DNA from: Pseudomonas sp. LB-090624
GTDB taxonomy: Bacteria; Pseudomonadota; Gammaproteobacteria; Pseudomonadales; Pseudomonadaceae
DNA length: 64,000 nucleotides
Reading direction: 5' to 3'
Assembly (NCBI RefSeq): GCF_003205205.1
Contig: NZ_QJRL01000018.1
Span: forward strand, 25,048 to 89,047
The position numbers and the translations under genes were made by a program. Positions 58,545 through 64,000 of this stretch are shown one piece after another (within the stretch, counting starts at the first letter, position 1; every line of letters starts with the position of its first letter). The notes under the pieces are model-generated. The model did no database searches. It was not told where the DNA came from and saw only the letters and a program-made list of their open reading frames with translations.

Positions 58545-61500
58545 TCAATACACATCCCGGCGATAACGCTTGGCCTTGCTCAAACCTTCAACATATGCAG
58601 CCGCCTGTACTGCATCCATACCGCCATGCTCGGCCACGATTGTGCGCAATGCCGCATCCACATCCTTGGCCATGCGCTGCGCATCGCCACAGACATAGAA
58701 ATACGCCCCCGCCTCCAACCACTGCCACAGCTGCGCGCCCTGCTCGAGCATGCGTTGCTGCACATAGACCTTTTGCGCCTGGTCACGCGAGAACGCCGTA
58801 TCGAGCCGCAAGTGGCCTGCTTTCTCCCAAGCCTGCAACTGGTCCCGGTAATAAAAGTCGGTAGCGGCGTACTGCTCGCCAAAGAACAGCCAGTTACCCC
58901 CTTTAGCCCCCCGTGCCTCACGTTCTTCCAGAAAGGCGCGGAACGGCGCAACACCAGTGCCAGGGCCGACCATGATCACCGGCAGGCTGTCGTCCTCCGG
59001 CAGGCGAAAGTGCTTCGTCACCTGCGGAAAAATCGCCACTTTCAGCGCCTGCGCACGGTCGGCAAGGAAGCTTGAGCACACCCCTTTGCGTACCCCGTAA
59101 CGCACCGTGGATACCGTGAGGTGCACCTGATCCGGGTTCACCAGCGGGCTGGAACTGATCGAGTAGAGCCGTGGCTGCAACGGCTTGAGCAGGTCGAGCC
59201 AGCTGGCCAGGGGCAGTTGCTGAGGGAAGGCGCGCAGCACATCGACCAGTTGCCGGCCCCACAACCAGTCCTGCAGTTCAGCCTTGCACTCGGGTTGCAG
59301 CAGGCGTTGCAGGTCAGGTGCGCTGCGGGCGAACACCTGCAGCTGCTGCGGGGTGACCTTGGCGATTTCAAGATGCGCGTGCAGGGCTTCAGCCAGGGGC
59401 ATGGCGGGCTGGCCCTTCAGCTCGACCCTGGCCTGGCCATCGAGCTGCATCCGTGCCAGCAGTTCATCGACCAGCGCCGGGCAGTTGCGCGGCCACACGC
59501 CCAAGGCGTCACCGGCGGCATAGGTGAAGCCGCTGCCCTTCAGGTCGAAGACCAGCTGGCGGGTTTCCTTGCTGGCACCGGGGCCGTTGAGCAGGCGGTT
59601 TTCCAGCAGGCTGGCAGCCCAAGGCTGTTGCTTGCTGAAGGCTGCCACGGGCGCAGATTCAGGTGCCTGCTGCGGCGCCGCGCTGGCCAGCGTGGGCAGC
59701 AACGCGTCGAGCCAGCCGGCGAAGGCTTGGTCGAAGTCCGGCTCGCAGTCCACCCGTTGCAACAGGCGCCGCCCACCCAACTCGGCCAGACGCTGGTCAA
59801 GCTTGCGTCCAAAGCCGCAGAACTGGTCGTAGCTGGAGTCGCCCAGGGCCAGCACGGCATAGGGCAGTTCGGCACAATGGCCGCCCTCTTCGGCCTGCAA
59901 CGCCTGCCAGAACGTCGCCGCGCTGTCGGGAGCATCGCCGTCACCAAAGGTGCTGGCAATCAACACTACGCTGGCAGCACCCTGCAATTGGCGCGGGGTG
60001 ACCGCCTCCATACAGCTGAGCTGCACGTCGAGGCCAGCACTGCGCAAGCGCTCGGCACAGCGCTCAGCCAGCAGTTCACCATTGCCCGTCTGCGAGGCCC
60101 ACAGCACGTGGTGCCTTGGGGTGGCCAAGCCTGCGCCGGGCAGTGCCGCTGGCTGGGCGAACAGCCCGGCCAGCAGCCCGTCGACAAACAGCCGGTGGTG
60201 AGCAACCAGCGGTGCAGTGGCCGGCAGGCTGGGCACGCCCTCGGCGCGCGCCTGGTCCAGACCCAACAGAAAACCTTGCAGGTAATGGCGTTCTTCCTCG
60301 GCCAGCACCGGGGCCGGCAATGTGTCCAGGCCAAGCAGGCGGGACAGGGTGGCAGTCGGCATGCTGGCGGGCTCCGGCGTAGCAGTATTCAGGTCCAGGG
60401 CATCGATGCGCTCACCGGCGACCCGCTCCAGGGCCACGGCGCAGTGCTTGAAGGCGGGTTGCAACGACAGCGGGTCGACGGCGTCACAGGTCACGGCATT
60501 GATTGCCAGCTGATCGCCGATGAGGTCGTTCCAATGAAAAGGTGCAAAGCAGTTGCCAGGCATCACCCGATCACTGACGCGTACCGGCAGCACGGCTTGG
60601 CCGCGGCGCGAGCGAATGGCCACCTGGTCTTTTTCGGCCAGACCCAACCGGGCCGCATCTTCTGGATGCACTTCAACGAAGGGGCCTGGCTCCAGCTTGT
60701 TCAGCGCCGGCACCTTGCTGGTCTTGGTCAGGGTGTGCCACTGGTGCTGCACGCGGCCGGTGTTCAGCACCATGGGGAAGGTTTCATCCGGCAATTCAGC
60801 GGCAGGTAACCAAGGCCGCGCGAAGAAGCGCGCCTTGCCACTGGCCGTCGGGAAGGCCAGCGCTGGGCGCTCACCTTGGGCATCGAGCAGCAACGCCTGG
60901 CTGCTGCCATCGTTGATGTAGCGCAGCGGGCTGCGGGCGTGTTCGCGGCCCGGTGCGCTGGGCCACTGGTGCGGTTGCTGGCGCAGTTCGGCATAACCGA
61001 TGCCGCGCAGGTCATAGCCCGTGGCCGGGTTATGGAAGCGGCGGATTTCCTCGTACACGGCTTCGGCGTCGGGGTAGTCGAAAGCGTCGCCATAACCCAT
61101 GGCGCAGGCCACACGGGCAATGATCTGCCAGTCAGGCAGGCTCTGCCCTGGCGGCTCGACGGCGCGTGGCATCAGGGTAAGGTTGCGCTCGCTGTTGATC
61201 ATCACGCCCTCGCCTTCCGCCCACAGCGCAGCGGGCAGGAGAATGTCGGCATACCGGTTGGTTTCGGTATCGAGGAAGGCGTCCTGGGTAATGACCAGCT
61301 CGGCCTGGCGCAGGCCGTCGATCACTTGCTGGCGATTGGCGACACTGGCCACCGGGTTGCTGCAGATGATCCAGCAGGCTTTCACTTCGCCGGCTTTCAT
61401 CTGACCGAACAGCGCCACCGTACCGTCACCGCCTTCACTGCGCAGGCTGCCCGGCGCCAACTGCCATTGCTGCTCGACGAAGGCGCGGTCGGCGGCCACC

Positions 61501-62567
61501 AGGGCCGAGCGCTGGCCTGGCAGGCCCGGGCCCATGTAACCCATCTCGCGGCCACCCATGGCATTGGGCTGGCCAGTCAGCGAGAACGGCCCGCTGCCGG
61601 GGCGGCAGATGGCACCGGTGGCCAGGTGCAGGTTGCAGATCGCGTTGCTGTGCCAGGTGCCGTGGATGCTCTGGTTCAGGCCCATGGTCCAGCAACTCAT
61701 CCAGTTGCCGGCGCTGCCGATCCATTCGGCCGCCTTGATGATATCGGCCTCGGCCAGCCCGGTGATGGCGGCCACACGCCCGGGGCTGTAGTCGTCGAGG
61801 AAGGCTGCCAGGTCATCCCAGCCTTCGGTGTGGCGGGCGATGAAGGCAGGGTTGGTGTGGCCGTTGATGTGCAGCAGATGCAACAAGCCGTTGAGCAAGG
61901 CCATGTCAGTGCCCGGGCGTACCTGCAGGAACAGGTCGGCCTTGTCGGCGGTGGCGCTGCGCCGTGGGTCGACGACGATCAGCTTCGCACCGGCCTTGAC
62001 CCGGTCGAGCAGGCGCAGGAACAGGATCGGGTGGCAGTCGGCCATGTTGGCGCCGATCACCACAAACACGTCGGCATGCTCGAAATCCTGATAGCTGCCT
62101 GGCGGGCCGTCGGCACCCAGCGACAGCTTGTAGCCGCTGCCGGCGCTGGCCATGCACAGCCGCGAATTGGACTCGATGTGGCGGGTGCGGATGAAGCCCT
62201 TGGCCAGTTTGTTGGCCAGGTACTGGGCCTCGAGTGACATCTGCCCGGAGACGTACAGCGCCACGGCGTCGGGCCCATGTTGGTCGATGATGGCACGCAG
62301 GCGCGCGGCGCTGTCGGTGATGGCCTGGTCCATGCTGGCGCGTACCGGCTGCTGGCTGCGGTGCGGGCGCACATAGGCATCCTCCATGCGCCCGGCGGCC
62401 GTCAGCGGCACATGTGCGGTGAGGCCTTTGGTGCACAGCCGGCCGAAGTTGCTGGGGTGCTGCTTGTCGCCGCTGATCTTGCCGACCTTGCCATCGGCAA
62501 CGCTCATGACGATGCCGCAACCGACGCCGCAGTAGGGGCAGACACTGCGTACTTCGCTGTTGGCCAT
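58545..62567 (-). CDS. nasA: assimilatory nitrate reductase fused to a CysJ-like NADPH flavoprotein
   Basis: The product is 1340 residues. The N-terminal [4Fe-4S]/molybdopterin part has VCPYCGVGCGI near residue 8 and LCTKGL, followed by the Mo-bis-MGD body to about residue 780. A flavodoxin domain begins near residue 820 (VLWASQTGNGELLAERC, STFGDGDAP, LALGDSSYDQFC). An FAD/NADPH reductase domain ends the protein (RLYSISSSPLV, VIMVGPGTGVAPFRAF near residue 1197, VCGDAQRMAKDV, RYRRDVY). The enzyme can thus take electrons straight from NADPH to reduce nitrate. CAGGAG precedes the ATG at 62567. Confidence 0.95.
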   Translation of the reverse strand: MANSEVRSVCPYCGVGCGIVMSVADGKVGKISGDKQHPSNFGRLCTKGLTAHVPLTAAGRMEDAYVRPHRSQQPVRASMDQAITDSAARLRAIIDQHGPDAVALYVSGQMSLEAQYLANKLAKGFIRTRHIESNSRLCMASAGSGYKLSLGADGPPGSYQDFEHADVFVVIGANMADCHPILFLRLLDRVKAGAKLIVVDPRRSATADKADLFLQVRPGTDMALLNGLLHLLHINGHTNPAFIARHTEGWDDLAAFLDDYSPGRVAAITGLAEADIIKAAEWIGSAGNWMSCWTMGLNQSIHGTWHSNAICNLHLATGAICRPGSGPFSLTGQPNAMGGREMGYMGPGLPGQRSALVAADRAFVEQQWQLAPGSLRSEGGDGTVALFGQMKAGEVKACWIICSNPVASVANRQQVIDGLRQAELVITQDAFLDTETNRYADILLPAALWAEGEGVMINSERNLTLMPRAVEPPGQSLPDWQIIARVACAMGYGDAFDYPDAEAVYEEIRRFHNPATGYDLRGIGYAELRQQPHQWPSAPGREHARSPLRYINDGSSQALLLDAQGERPALAFPTASGKARFFARPWLPAAELPDETFPMVLNTGRVQHQWHTLTKTSKVPALNKLEPGPFVEVHPEDAARLGLAEKDQVAIRSRRGQAVLPVRVSDRVMPGNCFAPFHWNDLIGDQLAINAVTCDAVDPLSLQPAFKHCAVALERVAGERIDALDLNTATPEPASMPTATLSRLLGLDTLPAPVLAEEERHYLQGFLLGLDQARAEGVPSLPATAPLVAHHRLFVDGLLAGLFAQPAALPGAGLATPRHHVLWASQTGNGELLAERCAERLRSAGLDVQLSCMEAVTPRQLQGAASVVLIASTFGDGDAPDSAATFWQALQAEEGGHCAELPYAVLALGDSSYDQFCGFGRKLDQRLAELGGRRLLQRVDCEPDFDQAFAGWLDALLPTLASAAPQQAPESAPVAAFSKQQPWAASLLENRLLNGPGASKETRQLVFDLKGSGFTYAAGDALGVWPRNCPALVDELLARMQLDGQARVELKGQPAMPLAEALHAHLEIAKVTPQQLQVFARSAPDLQRLLQPECKAELQDWLWGRQLVDVLRAFPQQLPLASWLDLLKPLQPRLYSISSSPLVNPDQVHLTVSTVRYGVRKGVCSSFLADRAQALKVAIFPQVTKHFRLPEDDSLPVIMVGPGTGVAPFRAFLEEREARGAKGGNWLFFGEQYAATDFYYRDQLQAWEKAGHLRLDTAFSRDQAQKVYVQQRMLEQGAQLWQWLEAGAYFYVCGDAQRMAKDVDAALRTIVAEHGGMDAVQAAAYVEGLSKAKRYRRDVY

Positions 62568-62589
62568 GGGCGAGCTCCTGTAGGAACGC

Positions 62590-62642
62590 AAAAAGGCGCC
62601 GGCTGCCCCGGCATGCTGATGCAAGCGGGACAACACGGCGCC
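62590..62642 (-). terminator. leader (attenuator) terminator upstream of nasA
   Basis: On the minus strand GGCGCCG (62642-62636) pairs with CGGCGCC (62601-62595), with further CGGG/CCCG pairing inside, and TTTTTGC follows. It ends about 20 nt before the nasA ATG. Confidence 0.85.
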
Positions 62643-62682
62643 TTTGTCGTGAGGTTTTGCGGGCTATCGACGTTGATAGCCC
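62634..62682 (-). promoter_or_regulatory. two-hairpin ANTAR antiterminator element in the nasA leader
   Basis: P1 is GGGCTATC-AACGTC-GATAGCCC (62682-62661), a perfect 8-bp stem. P2 is CACGAC-AAAGGC-GCCGTG (62651-62634) with one A-C mismatch. Both loops have six bases with A1 and G4; the P2 loop is identical to that of nirB. The 3' arm of P2 overlaps the terminator 5' arm. Confidence 0.82.
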
Positions 62683-62697
62683 TGGTGAGGAGGCTTC

Positions 62698-62713
62698 AGC
62701 AAATAGTGGGCCA
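62698..62713 (-). promoter_or_regulatory. sigma-54 (-24/-12) promoter of nasA
   Basis: On the minus strand TGGCCCACTATTTGCT has GG-N10-GC with a consensus TTGCT -12 element. It lies 15 nt before hairpin P1, so P1 should begin within a few nucleotides of the transcript start. Confidence 0.8.
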
Positions 62714-62733
62714 GGTGCACGGAACGGCTTTTC

Positions 62734-62841
62734 GTGGGGGCGGCCTTGTGTCGCGAAAGGGCCGCAAGGCGCCCCCCGAATTTTATTCCTGTATTGCCGG
62801 GGCTGCTTTGCAGCCCTTTCGCGACACAAGGCCGCTCCCAC
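62734..62841. repeat. REP pair between nasA and map
   Basis: GTGGGGGCGGCCTTGTGTCGCGAAAGGG and CCCTTTCGCGACACAAGGCCGCTCCCAC are inverted about 50 bp apart, the same subtype as at 9201 and 31083. Together with the nasA leader it explains the 356-bp gap. Confidence 0.88.
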
Positions 62842-62923
62842 AAAGACAGTGCTGCGGCGTGCCTTGCGCACCATGCGGTGGCAACCTCACGCTCCCAGGC
62901 GCTATGCTGGGGCAATTTCCAGC

Positions 62924-63721
62924 ATGAGCAACTACCCTCCCCCCATGTCCCAGGTGATTCTCAAGACCCCCGCTCAACTCGACCTGATGCGCCGCGCCGG
63001 CCAGCTGCTGGCCCAGGTGTTCGCCGAACTCGACAGGTTCATCCGCCCCGGCGTGACCACCATGCAGATCAACGACCACGCCGAGGCGTTCATCGTCGAA
63101 ACGCTCAAGGCGCGGCCGGCGAGCAAAGGGCAGTATGGTTTTCCCTACTCGCTGAATACCTCTGTGGACCATGTGGTGTGCCACGGCATGCCCAAGGTTA
63201 ACGAGGTGCTTCAGGAGGGCTCGATCGTCAACGTCGACATCACCCTGGAACAGGGCGGGTACATTGCCGACTCTTCGAAGATGTACAGCATCGGCAAGGT
63301 CAGCGATGAAGCCCGGCGCCTGGTCGACACCACCTATGAGGCGTTGTGGAAAGGCATCGAGCAGGTGCGCCCTGGGGCAACGCTGGGTGATATCGGCCAT
63401 GCCGTGCAGGCCCATGCCGAGGCAGCGGGCTACAGCGTGGTGCGCGAATACTGCGGGCATGGCATTGGCCAACAGATGCATGAAGCGCCAGAGGTGCTGC
63501 ACATTGGCCAGCGCGGCATGGGCATGAAGCTGAAACCGGGGATGGTGTTTACCATCGAGCCGATGATCAACCAGGGTGGCCGCGGCACGCGCGAGTTGAA
63601 GGATGGCTGGACGGTGATCACCCGGGACCACAGCTTGTCCGCGCAGTGGGAACATACCGTGGCGGTGACCGAGGGTGGGTACGAGGTGCTGACATTGCGG
63701 GAGGAGGAACGTCGTGGCTGA
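62924..63721 (+). CDS. map: type I methionine aminopeptidase
   Basis: The 265-residue (or 258 from ATG 62945) cytosolic metalloprotease removes initiator Met. Metal ligands are visible in SIVNVDITLEQGGYIADSS (two Asp), EYCGHGIGQQMHE (His), FTIEPMI (Glu) and WEHTVAVTEGG (Glu); NTSVDHVVCHGMP supplies the substrate-side His. It does not sit next to rpsB, so it is possibly an additional map paralogue. A terminator shared with the tRNA genes follows. Confidence 0.92.
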   Translation: MSNYPPPMSQVILKTPAQLDLMRRAGQLLAQVFAELDRFIRPGVTTMQINDHAEAFIVETLKARPASKGQYGFPYSLNTSVDHVVCHGMPKVNEVLQEGSIVNVDITLEQGGYIADSSKMYSIGKVSDEARRLVDTTYEALWKGIEQVRPGATLGDIGHAVQAHAEAAGYSVVREYCGHGIGQQMHEAPEVLHIGQRGMGMKLKPGMVFTIEPMINQGGRGTRELKDGWTVITRDHSLSAQWEHTVAVTEGGYEVLTLREEERRG

Positions 63722-63767
63722 AGCTGCGGCAAACGCCTGCAGGTATGGGTACAACATTCAGGCACAA

Positions 63768-63795
63768 AAAAAGCGACCCTAAGGTCGCTTTCTTT
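63768..63795. terminator. bidirectional terminator between map and the tRNA genes
   Basis: AAAGCGACC-CTAA-GGTCGCTTT is a 9-bp stem with CTTTG on the plus side and a run of T on the minus side. It can end both map and the tRNA transcript. Confidence 0.88.
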
Positions 63796-63834
63796 GTTAC
63801 TTCCGGGTGTTCAGTGGGCCCTGGAAGTGGAATA

Positions 63835-63911
63835 TGGCGCAGCGGACGGGACTCGAACCCGCGACCCCCGGCGTGACAGGCCGGTATTCTAACCGACTGA
63901 ACTACCGCTGC
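63835..63911 (-). tRNA. tRNA-Asp (anticodon GTC)
   Basis: The minus strand reads GCAGCGGTAGTTCAGTCGG..., with the anticodon in CCTGTCACG and a T-arm GGGTTCGAGTCCC. The acceptor GCAGCGG pairs with CCGCTGC, followed by discriminator G and an encoded CCA: 77 nt, all arms intact. Confidence 0.97.
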
Positions 63912-63924
63912 GCTATACATCGAG

Positions 63925-64000
63925 TGGTGGGTGATGACGGGATCGAACCGCCGACCCTCTGCTTGTAAGGCAGATGCTCTCCCGGCTGAGCTAATCACCC
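63925..64000 (-). tRNA. tRNA-Val (anticodon TAC)
   Basis: The minus strand reads GGGTGATTAGCTCAGCCGG..., with the anticodon in CCTTACAAG and T-arm CGGTTCGATCCCG. The acceptor pairs GGGTGAT with ATCACCC, then A and an encoded CCA: 76 nt. Its 5' end is exactly the last base of the window. It precedes tRNA-Asp by 13 nt in the same transcript. Confidence 0.97.

Noticed and set aside
62657..62923. N-terminal extension of methionine aminopeptidase
   Set aside because: It covers the nasA leader and a REP pair and has no coding character; the ATG at 62924 or 62945 fits the family.

Overview
The window reads as chromosomal DNA of a Pseudomonas of the P. putida group. The evidence is high GC with NNG/NNC codon use, many copies of the P. 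putida-type REP palindrome (core CGCGGGTNAACCCGCTCCCAC), an RsmI-type CsrA paralogue, and the N-acetylglutaminylglutamine amide (NAGGN) osmoprotectant genes beside a polyphosphate:AMP phosphotransferase. Most of it is ordinary backbone; accessory or less usual stretches are noted below.

Layout. 1-0.34 kb: 5' part of an alginate-lyase-family gene running off the left edge. 0.5-11.5 kb: EamA transporter, pap, mnmC, the NAGGN operon (asnO, ngg, M42 peptidase), yheU, rsmI and a DUF3309 peptide. 11.6-17.2 kb: a complete class 5 (CS1/CFA/I-like) chaperone-usher fimbrial operon. 17.4-24.4 kb: SDR, acetate permease pair yjcH-actP, glycine-betaine binding protein, GH17 glucanase/transglucosylase with a membrane domain, a small membrane protein, two long REP cassettes and a CCCAAAA heptamer array. 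24.6-35.8 kb: envelope genes (alpha/beta hydrolase with mlaA, patatin, lpxL), minCDE, a RluA-family synthase, M18 aminopeptidase and an MscS channel. 35.8-42.2 kb: a GntR/UTRA-controlled ABC importer packed with a cytosolic alkaline-phosphatase-superfamily enzyme and a HAD phosphatase; substrate unknown, probably an organophosphate or phosphonate. 42.2-48.9 kb: quinone oxidoreductase, prc, a truncated EAL protein, an XRE/unknown pair with palindromic operators, ykvA and an FKBP lipoprotein. 49-55.3 kb: LysR, AraC and a catabolic operon (MFS, FAH hydrolase, SDR, D-2-hydroxyacid dehydrogenase). 55.3-62.7 kb: nitrate/nitrite assimilation (nirD, nirB and a nitrate reductase fused to a CysJ-like flavoprotein). 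62.9-64 kb: methionine aminopeptidase, tRNA-Asp and tRNA-Val.

The most informative regulatory finding is that both nitrate-assimilation units (nirBD and the nitrate-reductase fusion) carry a sigma-54 -24/-12 promoter followed by a two-hairpin ANTAR-type leader. Each hairpin has a six-base loop with A at position 1 and G at position 4, and the second overlaps the 5' arm of an intrinsic terminator. This predicts NtrC/RpoN control of initiation plus NasT/NasR-type antitermination. Other local signals are a perfect palindrome in front of the GntR gene with a second near-match before the binding-protein gene, tandem 3-nt-spaced palindromes before the XRE gene, a Crc/Hfq-type CA motif before the MFS operon, two consensus DnaA boxes forming a 13-bp palindrome before ykvA, and three copies of a roughly 220-bp REP cassette in one of which a 29-bp core is exactly inverted.

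Start codons were moved from the longest open frame wherever a Shine-Dalgarno sequence, signal peptide or family N-terminus supported a later site. Long open frames opposite real genes were treated as shadows.
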